In this document: positions 41,103 to 50,293 of the stretch, piece after piece
Layout of the letters: every line of letters begins with the position of its first letter
How positions within the stretch are numbered: position 1 is the stretch's first letter
NCBI GenBank assembly: GCA_018780035.1
Contig: JADMKE010000037.1
Span: 1 to 64,000, forward strand
DNA: 64,000 bases
Origin: Candidatus Sericytochromatia bacterium
GTDB taxonomy: Bacteria; Cyanobacteriota; Sericytochromatia; UBA7694
Direction: 5' to 3'
The notes under the pieces: model-generated
Databases searched by the model: none
What the model was told of the DNA's origin: nothing
What the model saw: the letters and a program-made list of their open reading frames with translations, nothing else
Program-made: the position numbers and the translations under genes

Positions 41103-42487
41103 ATTGTCGGATCCACTTCAGGCAACTCTTCTGCAGGCAGCTCTTCAGCCGGGGTTTCTTCTGTTCCAAGGGCTTCGTCAGCGGCGGGAGCCGTGGTCAC
41201 ACTATTGGCGTCGACCAGGGGGGCGGCTTCAAATTTGATGATTTGAGCTGAGCGGTGATCGCGGCCAAAGTCGGCGACAAACAGGGTGCCTTCTTCGTCG
41301 AGGGTCAGGGCCACAGCGTTCAGACCACCGGTGCCAAAATTGACGATGAACTCGCCGTTTTTATCAAAGCGTTTGATTTCCCCACCGTCGAGGACATAGA
41401 TATCACCATTGCGGTTGTCGATGGCGACATCTTTGGGGGAGTTCAGATACTGGTCGATCAAGACGCTGGGCTTGCCTGCGCTGATTTTATACAGGGTATT
41501 TTGAACGGGCACATAGCCGTTGCCTTCTTTGTCAGCAGCAATGCCGCCGCTGGCATTGACACCCGAAATGGGGGTGCGGGTTGCGCCGGTCTCATCGGAT
41601 TCTGCGATGCCACCAATACCGTAGACATAGGTCTTGCCACCACCGGAAGCGATGTCGAGAGCGCCTTCGCTGTCTGCTTTGGTGACTTTGCCATTGCTGG
41701 ATTCAACGGTGAAGGTGCCGCCTTTTTCGTCAACAACGACAATTTGACCGGCGCTGTTGAGGGTCATGCCACGGGTCGAACCATTGAGAGGGTGACGCAG
41801 TCCCAGCCAAGCGCTTGCGAGGTTTTTCCACTCTTTGCCTTCGCTGGTGTTCATTTTGATCACGGTGCCTTTGGTGATCAGGCTGCGGGTGTCGATGGCA
41901 GAGATATACAGGGTGCCTCCGGTAGCGGCCAAGCCGACGGGCTGCCAGAGATTGAGCAGGGAGTCTTGATCCACTTTAAAGGCGCCAATTTGTTTGTTGG
42001 GTAAAGCCGCTTCGAGGGCCTTGCTGCCAATTTCACCTTCCATACGTACGGGGTTTTGCATGGGGGGCACGGCCCGGTTGGGCAAAACAGTGACCTGAGC
42101 GGTGGTTTGGATCTTGCCAAATTGGAAGACCAGCACCTGGGGGCCTGCGGGAATATTCATCAGGGTAAACTCACCGCGTTTGCTGGTGGTTTTGATTTCG
42201 GGATTGCTTTGCAGAGAGATTTCGACGTTGTGCAGGGGTTGGCCCATGCGGCTGACAACCTGACCCACAATGGAACCTTCTTGGCCCAGGGTCACATCGG
42301 AGGGCAGGGTATTGTTGCTGAGGGGGTCGGCGACCTGGTTGGTTCTGCCATAATTGGGATCGTTTTGCTGGGCGTTGACCAAGCTATTGGGATAATAGGG
42401 AACAGGGGGTAAAGTATTGTTGCGGCTGCAGGCGGTCAAAGAACCTGCCAACACAATGCCGAGGGCCAGATATTTAATACTTTTCAT
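41099..42487 (-). CDS. Lipoprotein with carboxypeptidase-regulatory-like domain and NHL-like propeller
   Basis: 462 residues. The signal peptide ends in lipobox SLTAC (Cys20). Residues ~70-145 form a carboxypeptidase-regulatory-like beta domain (GSIVGQVVSRMGQPLHNVEISL, RGEFTLMNIPAG). From ~180 NHL/SMP-30-like repeats occur (LNSPKDVAIDNRNGDIYVLDGG, ALTLDEEGTLFVADFG). It ends with an acidic Glu/Pro repeat tail (TPAEELPAEELPEVD). It is probably a surface-bound beta-propeller. Function unknown. Confidence 0.8.
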   Translation of the reverse strand: MKSIKYLALGIVLAGSLTACSRNNTLPPVPYYPNSLVNAQQNDPNYGRTNQVADPLSNNTLPSDVTLGQEGSIVGQVVSRMGQPLHNVEISLQSNPEIKTTSKRGEFTLMNIPAGPQVLVFQFGKIQTTAQVTVLPNRAVPPMQNPVRMEGEIGSKALEAALPNKQIGAFKVDQDSLLNLWQPVGLAATGGTLYISAIDTRSLITKGTVIKMNTSEGKEWKNLASAWLGLRHPLNGSTRGMTLNSAGQIVVVDEKGGTFTVESSNGKVTKADSEGALDIASGGGKTYVYGIGGIAESDETGATRTPISGVNASGGIAADKEGNGYVPVQNTLYKISAGKPSVLIDQYLNSPKDVAIDNRNGDIYVLDGGEIKRFDKNGEFIVNFGTGGLNAVALTLDEEGTLFVADFGRDHRSAQIIKFEAAPLVDANSVTTAPAADEALGTEETPAEELPAEELPEVDPTI

Positions 42488-42631
42488 CGTTCGCGTTCCT
42501 CTTTTTACTCTCTACATCCGTCTTCTTATAGTTCATTTATCCCCGGTAGGTTGACCAAACTTGTCTGTGCAACTTAAAATTCAGATTAAGCAAACTCAAA
42601 CTTTTAATTAATTTTTATAGATGGAATTTTC

Positions 42632-43624
42632 ATGAAACACCCCGATCTGACTCCGCTGCAGAACCAACTTCAGCAGGTAAAGCCCTATTTTGAAAACCTG
42701 CGCCAGGAAATTCACCGGGTGATTCTGGGCCAAGAAACCTTGGTGGAGCGCCTCATGATCGCCCTTTTGGCGGATGGGCATATTCTGCTCGAAGGGGTGC
42801 CCGGTTTGGCCAAAACCCTTTCGATCAGCTCCTTGGCCCAAGCTGTGACGGCCAGTTTTAAGCGCATTCAGTTCACCCCTGATCTTTTGCCCGCTGATTT
42901 AATCGGCACCCGGATCTACAATCCCCAAAACAACAGTTTTGAGGTCAAACAGGGGCCGATCTTTACCCATTTTTTATTGGCTGACGAGATCAACCGCGCC
43001 CCAGCCAAAGTCCAGAGTGCCTTGCTTGAGGCCATGCAGGAGCGGCAGGTCACGATTGGGCAAGAAACCTATGCTTTGACTGCGCCGTTTTTGGTTTTGG
43101 CAACCCAAAACCCCTTGGAGCAAGAGGGCACATATCCCTTGCCCGAAGCGCAATTGGATCGCTTTATGCTCAAGGTCCACGTCGATTACCCCACCCCGGC
43201 CCAAGAAAAAAAGATCATTATTAATCATGTTGGGGCCCAAGAAAAAACCAAGATCAACCCCGTGCTCAAAGCCGAAGATATCGTCGGTGCCCGCAGTTTG
43301 ATCCGCGAGATCTATCTTGATGATGCCATTGCCGATTATATCGTGGCCCTGATTTTTGCCACCCGCAAACCCGAAGGGGCCCAACTTGAGCTTAAACATC
43401 TGATCCGCTGCGGGGCCTCACCCCGGGCCTCAATCTATCTGGCGCTCTGCGCCAAAGCCCACGCTTTTTTGCAGGGCCGGGCCTTCGTGATTCCCGAAGA
43501 TATTAAAGCAATTGGTTTTGATGTGCTGCGCCACCGGATCAGCTTGACCTATGAGGCTGAGGCTGAAGAGATTTCTGCAGAACAGATCATTCAGCAAATT
43601 TTTGAACGTGTTCAGGTACCTTAA
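42632..43624 (+). CDS. MoxR-family AAA+ ATPase
   Basis: 330 residues. Walker A GVPGLAKT (about 55-62), Walker B FLLADEINRAP (about 112-122), sensor 1 VLATQNPLEQEGTYPLPEAQLDRF and sensor 2 region GASPRASIYL. MoxR ATPases are chaperone-like proteins usually paired with DUF58 and VWA-domain genes. Neither is within view here, so it appears as a stand-alone copy upstream of the ACIII operon. A role in maturation of the neighbouring multi-cofactor complex is possible but speculative. Confidence 0.92.
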   Translation: MKHPDLTPLQNQLQQVKPYFENLRQEIHRVILGQETLVERLMIALLADGHILLEGVPGLAKTLSISSLAQAVTASFKRIQFTPDLLPADLIGTRIYNPQNNSFEVKQGPIFTHFLLADEINRAPAKVQSALLEAMQERQVTIGQETYALTAPFLVLATQNPLEQEGTYPLPEAQLDRFMLKVHVDYPTPAQEKKIIINHVGAQEKTKINPVLKAEDIVGARSLIREIYLDDAIADYIVALIFATRKPEGAQLELKHLIRCGASPRASIYLALCAKAHAFLQGRAFVIPEDIKAIGFDVLRHRISLTYEAEAEEISAEQIIQQIFERVQVP

Positions 43625-43796
43625 TCCAGATTTGAAGGCTTTTTAAGCTCTTTTGGAGACCAGATCTGCCTTGCTTTTGTAACGGAATACACTGGCATTG
43701 AAACGATTTAATGGTATCCTGATTAACGGACTCCTGATTGGAACCGCAGACGAGTTTGCAGCTAAATTAAAAGAAATAAGATGTTTCAGGTGACCC

Positions 43797-44402
43797 ATGA
43801 GAAAGTCTGTTCTTGATTATATCCTTCGGATATATTTACCGGTGACGCTCCTGATCGTCGTTGCAACATATACAGTTACTTATTTTGTATCCCGCGACGA
43901 GCGCTACCATGTTGGTTATCAACCCACACAACCGATTAATTATTCCCACGAACTCCACGCTGGCACAGTTAAAACCAGTGATGGCAGGATGGGCATGGGG
44001 ATCGACTGTCAATACTGTCATACCGGTGTTTCAAAAGGCCGCCATGCCAATGTCCCTGCCGTTGAAACCTGTATGAACTGCCACGCTGTGGCCGCGACTG
44101 ACCGTCCCGAAATCCAAAAATTGACGGCCTATTACAAAGACAACAAGCCTTTGGAATGGGAACGTATTCACAAATTGCCCGAACATGTGTACTTCAATCA
44201 CAGTGTACATGTCAACAAAGGCTTGGCCTGCCAGGAGTGCCATGGTCCGATTCAGACCATGGCCAAGGTAGCCCAAGCCAAACCTTTTATGATGTCTAAC
44301 TGTCTGGATTGCCACCGCAATGCACCCCAGCGTTATCCGCATCTGGTCAATCTGACCGGCCTTAAAAAAGGGCCGGAAAACTGTGCCGCGTGCCATCGCT
44401 AA
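43797..44402 (+). CDS. actA: Alternative complex III pentaheme cytochrome c subunit ActA
   Basis: 201 residues. The single N-terminal membrane anchor (about 8-31) is followed by five CXXCH heme c sites: Cys71-His75, Cys92-His96, Cys145-His149, Cys169-His173 and Cys196-His200. ActA is the multiheme subunit of ACIII, passing electrons from the quinol-oxidising core to cytochrome c. It is first in a seven-gene plus-strand operon. The start follows a CAGGTGACC segment; a clear promoter could not be picked out of the 172-base gap before it. Confidence 0.93.
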   Translation: MRKSVLDYILRIYLPVTLLIVVATYTVTYFVSRDERYHVGYQPTQPINYSHELHAGTVKTSDGRMGMGIDCQYCHTGVSKGRHANVPAVETCMNCHAVAATDRPEIQKLTAYYKDNKPLEWERIHKLPEHVYFNHSVHVNKGLACQECHGPIQTMAKVAQAKPFMMSNCLDCHRNAPQRYPHLVNLTGLKKGPENCAACHR

Positions 44403-44414
44403 CGGAGAAACCCA

Positions 44415-44642
44415 ATGGAAGACAAAACCCTTCAAACAGAAACATCCCCATCGGGTCTGGGACGGCGTAAATTCTTGTCCCTTGTAGGCCAGACAGCTCT
44501 TGGAGCCTGGTTGCTGCAATTGCTGCCCATGGAAGCACTCGCGCTGCCTTTGCCTGTCAAAAAGCCTGCCCGCAGTTTGCCCCGCAATAAATATGCCTCT
44601 CGTATCGCTGCCCATCCCCGGGCTGTGAAGCGAGACAAATGA
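44415..44642 (+). CDS. Short Tat-signal peptide protein inside the ACIII operon
   Basis: 75 residues. The sequence has a textbook twin-arginine signal (LGRRKFLSLVGQTALG, residues 15-30) followed by hydrophobic Leu/Ala residues to ~46. Only ~30 basic residues (KKPARSLPRNKYASRI) remain after it. GGAG precedes the ATG. It is 12 bases after actA and 11 before actB, so co-translated. There is no folded domain of note. It might be an assembly factor, a small subunit, or a decayed Tat protein. I do not recognise it from other ACIII operons. Confidence 0.7.
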   Translation: MEDKTLQTETSPSGLGRRKFLSLVGQTALGAWLLQLLPMEALALPLPVKKPARSLPRNKYASRIAAHPRAVKRDK

Positions 44643-44653
44643 GGAACTGAAAA

Positions 44654-47600
44654 ATGCAGCAAATACACAAACCCAAACTCAAGTATTGGCAGGCCCTCGA
44701 AGAATTAGAAGGCAGTCCTGAAGCGCTTGAAGCGCGCGCTCACGAGTTTAAACAGGGCGTGACCGACGATTTTGACATTCAGGAAATGGGCGGCGTTTCC
44801 CGCCGTCGCTTTTTGGCCGCCATGGGCGCTTCTGCCGCCTTTGCTCTGACCAGTTGTAAGTCTTATCTGGATCATGGCAAAGTTGTGCCTTACAACAATC
44901 AGACTGAACAGATTGTGATTGGCCGCCCCACCTTCTTTGCCTCTGTCGTCACTGGCCGCAACGATGCTGCCAGTGTGCTGGTGCGCACCCGTGAAGGCCG
45001 CCCCCTGAACCTGACCGGCAACCCCGACAATCCCTTTAGCCAGGGCCGGGTTTCGGGTCATTTTCTGGCTTCACTGATGGAGCTTTATGATCCAGAGCGT
45101 TTGCAAAAACCGCAAAAGGCTGATGGCAATAGCGTTACCTGGAAAGAAGCCGATGAGGCAATCTTAAAGGCCTTGCAAGGCGATAAACAGGTGGCTTTGG
45201 TCTTTAACCGGGTCATGTCCCCCTCTTTTCATCAGCTTTTGCAAGAATTCCAAGCCAAGTACAAACAGGTCAAGGTTTATAGCCAGACCACTTTCCATGA
45301 TGGTATGCGCCACGCTGCCTGGAAAAAATCCCATGGAACAGACGTTTTCCCTTGCTTGCACTGGGACAAAGCCGATGTGATTCTGGCCCTGGAATCCGAC
45401 TTCCTCGGCAACGAGAGCAATCTCGAAATCGAAAGACTCTATGCCTCTCGCCGCGATGTGATGAGCAAAGAGCACTTTAACCGCCTCTATGTGGCCGAAG
45501 GCAATCTCAGCCAAACGGGCATGAACGCCGATTACCGTCTGCGCCTGCGCCCTGATGCACAATATGCCTTGGTGATGGGTCTGCTCAATGAGTTGGGCTC
45601 CTCCGCCAGCAGCACCACCTTGGCCTCTGTGGTCAAAGAACAGGGTCTCTCAGAGACCGTGCTCAAGAGTTTGGTGGCAGACCTAAAAGCTTCACATGGC
45701 AAGGCCCTGGTCTATGCTGGGGATCGCCTGCCCGAAGCCGTTCATATTGCCGTCAACGCCCTCAACGATCTGCTTGGTGCCTCTGCGCTCTACCGCGATG
45801 AGGCCGAAGTGCATCTGATGCCCGCTACCTCTGCGGCTGATTTGAATGCCCTGATTGCCGCCATGAAAGGCGGAGAGGTCGGTGCTGTGATTCATGTCAA
45901 CAGCAATCCCGTTTTCGACTTGCCCAACGACAGTGGCTATGCCGATGCCCTGGCCAAAGTGGCTTTGAGTGTGACATTGGCCCAGCGGGTCAGTGAGACC
46001 TCAGCCAAGAGCACCTATGTGCTGCCGCTGCACCATGATTTGGAATCTTGGGGCGATTACAAATTGCACACAGGTCTGCATTTGATTCAACAGCCTGTGA
46101 TTCTGCCGATTCACGACTCCCGCCATCTCGGTGGGCTGTTCGAAACCTGGCTCAAAGGTGACAGCGCAGCTTATAACGAAGATTTGTCGCTGACCTATTT
46201 GCAAGATTATTGGCAAAAACAGGTTTACCCCAAAGCCAAGCCTTTGGCCGATTTTAAATCTTTCTGGAACGCCGCTTTGCATGATGGCTTTGTCCAATAT
46301 GCTGAGCCGGTGGCCAAACCGGGTCCCTTCCGCGCAGCTGCGCTGAGTGAGGCCAAGGCCCCCGAGTCGGGCAAAGAGTTTGTGGTTTTGCTCGGTCGCA
46401 GCTATGCTACCGGTGAAGGCGAACTCGCCCACAATGGCTGGCTACAAGAAGTTCCCCACCCTGTCACCAAAGTGGTTTGGGACAATTACGCTGCTGTCTC
46501 CGTCACGGCTGCCAAAGAACTCGGGATCAAAACCGATGATTTGGTCACGGTCACGGTGGGCAACCGCTCATTGGAACTGCCCGCTCTGGTTCAACCGGGT
46601 ATGGCCGACAAGGTGATTGCGATTGAACTCGGTTATGGCCGCAGTGTCGCAGGCACGATTGGCACGGGTGTTGGTTTTAATGCCAATGTCTTGTTGAGCA
46701 ATGCCGAGCAAACCAGTCCCTGGATTCTGGGCAAAGCCAATTTGGCCAAGGCCAACGGCAAACACCATTTGGTCACAACCCAATTGCACCACGCCTTTGA
46801 CGTCGATCGTGAGCAAAACTTGCAGTTCACACGTGGGATCGTCAAAGAGGCCAATTACCAAAAATACCTCAAAGACCCCCACGAAGCTGAAATGCACGGT
46901 CATCATCTGGTGAATGTCACCAAGATGCACACCTACGAAGGGGTCAAATGGGGCATGGCGGTTGACAGCAATAAGTGTACGGGCTGCGGCTCTTGCATTA
47001 TGGCCTGTAACGTCGAAAACAATGTGCCCATTGTGGGGCCTGATCAGGTCAATAAAGGCCGTGAAATGCATTGGATGCGTTTGGATCGCTATTATGCAGG
47101 TACCCCCGAAGAGCCCTCTGTGACTCTGCAGGTGATGATCTGTCAGCATTGTGACAACGCACCCTGCGAAGTGGTCTGCCCAGTGAATGCCACCAACCAC
47201 AGCCCTGATGGCCTCAACCAGATGGCGTATAACCGCTGTGTGGGTACCCGTTATTGCTCCAATAACTGTCCCTACAAGGTGCGTCGCTTTAATTTCTTTG
47301 ATTATCGCGATCGCTTTGCCAAGTCCTTTTATACCCAAGAGGTCCATCAACTTCAGCACAATCCCGAAGTCACGGTCCGCTCGCGCGGGGTCATGGAAAA
47401 ATGTACATTCTGTGTCCAGCGCATTATGTGGGCCCGTCAGGAAGCGATTCGCGAAAAGCGTCCGTTAAAGGGAAGTGATGTGACCGTCGCCTGTCAGGAA
47501 GTTTGCCCCAGTGGAGCGATTGTCTTCGGGGATGTCAACGATCCTGAGTCAGATATTAGTAAATATCGCAAGCATGTGACTGGCTACCACGTTCTCGAGG

Positions 47601-47659
47601 AAGTAAACGCCCGCCCGAACGTGACCTATGTCGCAAAACTTAGAAATACACACGCGTAG
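44654..47659 (+). CDS. actB: Alternative complex III molybdopterin-like/Fe-S subunit ActB
   Basis: 1001 residues. It combines a molybdopterin-oxidoreductase-like domain (B1 part, about 80-740, likely without cofactor in known ACIII) and a four-cluster ferredoxin-like domain (B2, about 755-995). Fe-S motifs include CTGCGSCIMAC, CQHCDNAPCEVVCPVN, CVGTRYCSNNCPY and CTFCVQRI, with CQEVCPSGA. An internal twin-Arg motif (SRRRFLAAMG, 49-58) and LTSC (Cys68) suggest Tat export and lipidation of the mature protein. As the electron-transfer core it links ActA hemes to the quinol site in ActC. Confidence 0.95.
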   Translation: MQQIHKPKLKYWQALEELEGSPEALEARAHEFKQGVTDDFDIQEMGGVSRRRFLAAMGASAAFALTSCKSYLDHGKVVPYNNQTEQIVIGRPTFFASVVTGRNDAASVLVRTREGRPLNLTGNPDNPFSQGRVSGHFLASLMELYDPERLQKPQKADGNSVTWKEADEAILKALQGDKQVALVFNRVMSPSFHQLLQEFQAKYKQVKVYSQTTFHDGMRHAAWKKSHGTDVFPCLHWDKADVILALESDFLGNESNLEIERLYASRRDVMSKEHFNRLYVAEGNLSQTGMNADYRLRLRPDAQYALVMGLLNELGSSASSTTLASVVKEQGLSETVLKSLVADLKASHGKALVYAGDRLPEAVHIAVNALNDLLGASALYRDEAEVHLMPATSAADLNALIAAMKGGEVGAVIHVNSNPVFDLPNDSGYADALAKVALSVTLAQRVSETSAKSTYVLPLHHDLESWGDYKLHTGLHLIQQPVILPIHDSRHLGGLFETWLKGDSAAYNEDLSLTYLQDYWQKQVYPKAKPLADFKSFWNAALHDGFVQYAEPVAKPGPFRAAALSEAKAPESGKEFVVLLGRSYATGEGELAHNGWLQEVPHPVTKVVWDNYAAVSVTAAKELGIKTDDLVTVTVGNRSLELPALVQPGMADKVIAIELGYGRSVAGTIGTGVGFNANVLLSNAEQTSPWILGKANLAKANGKHHLVTTQLHHAFDVDREQNLQFTRGIVKEANYQKYLKDPHEAEMHGHHLVNVTKMHTYEGVKWGMAVDSNKCTGCGSCIMACNVENNVPIVGPDQVNKGREMHWMRLDRYYAGTPEEPSVTLQVMICQHCDNAPCEVVCPVNATNHSPDGLNQMAYNRCVGTRYCSNNCPYKVRRFNFFDYRDRFAKSFYTQEVHQLQHNPEVTVRSRGVMEKCTFCVQRIMWARQEAIREKRPLKGSDVTVACQEVCPSGAIVFGDVNDPESDISKYRKHVTGYHVLEEVNARPNVTYVAKLRNTHA

Positions 47660-47669
47660 GAAACCAACC

Positions 47670-49103
47670 ATGCAGGTAGCAAACAGACCGAGTTCAGACG
47701 CCCTCAATTCCGATGGCACCATTAAGGACTTTGCTGTTGAACCCTCGGTGGTTCTCAAAAGTCCAAGCCTTCATGATCTTACCGAGGTTATTTCCCGCCC
47801 AATCGAAGCCAAAGCAACATTAAAGTGGTATATCGCCCTGGCTGTATCCGCTTCACTGTTGATGCTCGAAATGGTTTGTTGGGGAATCAGCTTCTACTAC
47901 GGCTCTGGCATGTGGGGAAACAATATCCCCGTCGCCTGGGCCTTCCCAATTGTTAACTTCGTTTTCTGGATCGGGATCGGCCACGCCGGTACCTTGATTT
48001 CTGCGATTTTGTTCTTGTTTAGGCAAAAGTGGCGAAACGGGATTGCCCGTTTTGCAGAGGGAATGACGATCTTCGCAGTTATGTGCGCAGGCCTCTTTCC
48101 TCTCTTTCACACAGGCCGTCCTTGGCTGCCTTTGTACCTGATGCCTTATCCCAATAAACATGCAGTTTGGGTCAATTTTCTCTCTCCCCTGGTCTGGGAC
48201 GTCTTCGCGGTCTCGACCTATTTCACCGTCTCTCTGTTTTTCTGGTACACCGGTCTGATCCCCGACTTTGCCACCCTGCGTGACCGCACCTTGGGCAAAG
48301 ACCTGATCAGCAAGATCAAAAAATCTGTTTATTCTGTGCTCAGTCTCGGCTGGCGTTTTTCCAACCGCCACTGGCGTCACTACGAACGGGTCTATTTGAT
48401 TCTGGCCGGTCTTTCCACCCCTCTGGTACTGTCCGTCCACACGATCGTGAGTTTCGACTTTGCGGTTTCGGGCTTGCCCGGTTGGCATACCACGATCTTC
48501 CCGCCCTACTTCGTGGCTGGGGCGATCTTTTCAGGTTTTGCCATGGTGGTCACCGTTCTGGTGTTTATCCGCTATATCTTTGATATGCAGCACCTGATCA
48601 CGGTGGAGACCCTTGAGAAAATGAACAAGATCATTCTCTTAACCGGTACCATTGTCGGCTACGCCTACGGCATGGAATTTTTCATCGCCTGGTACAGCGG
48701 CAATTTGATTGAACAGTTCACCTTTATTAACCGTGCCTTTGGTCCCTATGCCTGGGCCTATTGGATCATGATCAGCTGTAACGTCATCAGCCCCCAGATG
48801 TTCTGGTTCCGCAAGCTGCGCCGTTCCGTTCCGATCATGTTCGTGATTTCCATCTTTGTGAACATTGGTATGTGGTTTGAACGCTACGTTATTACCGTCA
48901 CTTCGCTGGCCCGTGATTTTCTGCCCTCCAGCTGGGGGTGGTACAATCCCACCCTGGTCGACTTCGGTCTTCTGCTTGGCAGTTTTGGTATGTTCTTTAC
49001 ATTGACTTTGCTCTTTGTGAAGTTTATGCCCGTGGTCTCGATTGCTGAAATCAAAAGTGTGATGGACGAAGCCAAACCCAGTCACCACGGAGGTGACCAC
49101 TGA
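47670..49103 (+). CDS. actC: Alternative complex III NrfD-like membrane subunit ActC
   Basis: 477 residues. About ten membrane helices form the NrfD/PsrC fold that binds quinol. Key segments: MVCWGISFYYGSGMWG in the first helix pair, FWIGIGHAGTLISAILFLF, and LVWDVFAVSTYFTVSLFFWY. The ATG at 47670 (AGGAAACC upstream) is preferred over the frame start at 47628, which would overlap actB by 32 bases. Its stop overlaps the next gene (TGATG). In ACIII it provides the quinol oxidation site and possibly a proton path. Confidence 0.95.
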   Translation: MQVANRPSSDALNSDGTIKDFAVEPSVVLKSPSLHDLTEVISRPIEAKATLKWYIALAVSASLLMLEMVCWGISFYYGSGMWGNNIPVAWAFPIVNFVFWIGIGHAGTLISAILFLFRQKWRNGIARFAEGMTIFAVMCAGLFPLFHTGRPWLPLYLMPYPNKHAVWVNFLSPLVWDVFAVSTYFTVSLFFWYTGLIPDFATLRDRTLGKDLISKIKKSVYSVLSLGWRFSNRHWRHYERVYLILAGLSTPLVLSVHTIVSFDFAVSGLPGWHTTIFPPYFVAGAIFSGFAMVVTVLVFIRYIFDMQHLITVETLEKMNKIILLTGTIVGYAYGMEFFIAWYSGNLIEQFTFINRAFGPYAWAYWIMISCNVISPQMFWFRKLRRSVPIMFVISIFVNIGMWFERYVITVTSLARDFLPSSWGWYNPTLVDFGLLLGSFGMFFTLTLLFVKFMPVVSIAEIKSVMDEAKPSHHGGDH

Positions 49104-50293
49104 TGAGCAAGAAAGCCAAGAATAATGCTATGAGCGAAAACAAAGAAAGCCAAAAACTCTTTGCCCTCACGGGGTTGTTTGATACACCCGATGAGATCAT
49201 GCATGCCGCCAGCGCTGCTTCTAAAAAGTACCGCAAATACGACGTGCACACCCCTTATCCTGTCCATGGCATGGATGATGCCATGGGGCTGGGTGAATCT
49301 CCCATTGGCTGGTGTACCCTGCTGATTGGGACCTCTTGTATGTTGATGATGCTGGGATTCATCGCCTGGGTCTCCCTGGTGGATTACCCTCTTGTTTGGG
49401 CTGGCAAGCCCTATTTTAGTCTGCCCGGTTATATTCCCATTCTCTTTGAGGTCACGGTTTTAACGGGGGCGGTCTCCACTGTTTTGATTCTGTTTTTTAT
49501 TGTTTCGGGTTTCCCAAATAACAACCATCCTTTGCACGATACCCCGTATATGCAACGGACCTCTGATGATAAATTTGGCCTCTGTCTGGAAGCGGCGGAT
49601 CCCAATTTTAACGAAGCAGACGCCAAAGGCCTGCTCGAAAAAATGGGCGCCAAAAACATCCAGCCCGTCTATTACGAAAAAGCGGAAGCAGATGCAGGTC
49701 TGAGTTTGACTCATCCCGCCTTTGTCTCGTTTCTGGCTTTTGTGATTGTCGGTGTTTCGGGGGCTGCTTATTTTGGTCTCAACCGCATGGTCTTTATGGT
49801 GCCTTTTAACTATATGAGCGTGCAGGGCCGTGCCGTGGCCCAAGAGAAGAACAATATCTTCAAAGATGGCCGTTCGATGCAGAAGCCGGTGGCTGGAACT
49901 GTAGCGCGGGGCCTTCTGCCTTATCCTTTTAAACTCGATGATCAAATTAAGGCCCAGGCTGAAGCGGGTAAATACCTGTCCAATCCTCTGCCTCGCACCG
50001 AAGCGGTCTTTGAGCTGGGCAAAACCCAGTTTGACTCTAAGTGCAGTGCCTGTCATGGCTATTATGGTGAAGGAGACAGCCGTCTCAACGGCAAGTTTCC
50101 GGCTCCTCCCACTTTGCACTCCAAAAAAGTGTCTGAGTGGACCGATGCCAATATTTATCACGTCATAACTGAAGGTCAGAACGTGATGCCCTCTTATGCC
50201 AAGCAATTAACCCGGGATGAGCGCTGGGCGGTGGTTCACTACATCCGTGCGCTGCAAAGATCCCTCAAGCCGAAGGAAACTGACTTGCAATGA
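49103..50293 (+). CDS. Fused ActD (DUF3341) - ActE (cytochrome c) subunit of ACIII
   Basis: 396 residues. Residues ~15-200 are ActD/DUF3341, with two membrane helices (about 68-92 and 111-136) and ALTGLFDTPDEIMHAA at the start. A third helix at ~203-225 leads to an ActE-type monoheme cytochrome c with CSACHGYYGEGD (Cys314-His318) and the likely axial Met in NVMPSYAKQLTRDERWAVVHYIR. In the described complexes ActD and ActE are separate genes, so this is a natural fusion. It overlaps actF by 4 bases. Confidence 0.92.
   Translation: MSKKAKNNAMSENKESQKLFALTGLFDTPDEIMHAASAASKKYRKYDVHTPYPVHGMDDAMGLGESPIGWCTLLIGTSCMLMMLGFIAWVSLVDYPLVWAGKPYFSLPGYIPILFEVTVLTGAVSTVLILFFIVSGFPNNNHPLHDTPYMQRTSDDKFGLCLEAADPNFNEADAKGLLEKMGAKNIQPVYYEKAEADAGLSLTHPAFVSFLAFVIVGVSGAAYFGLNRMVFMVPFNYMSVQGRAVAQEKNNIFKDGRSMQKPVAGTVARGLLPYPFKLDDQIKAQAEAGKYLSNPLPRTEAVFELGKTQFDSKCSACHGYYGEGDSRLNGKFPAPPTLHSKKVSEWTDANIYHVITEGQNVMPSYAKQLTRDERWAVVHYIRALQRSLKPKETDLQ

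Noticed and set aside
43680..43730. ACIII promoter at TTGAAA/GATTAA
   Set aside because: Spacing is right, but the -10 matches only 3 of 6 positions; too weak to list.
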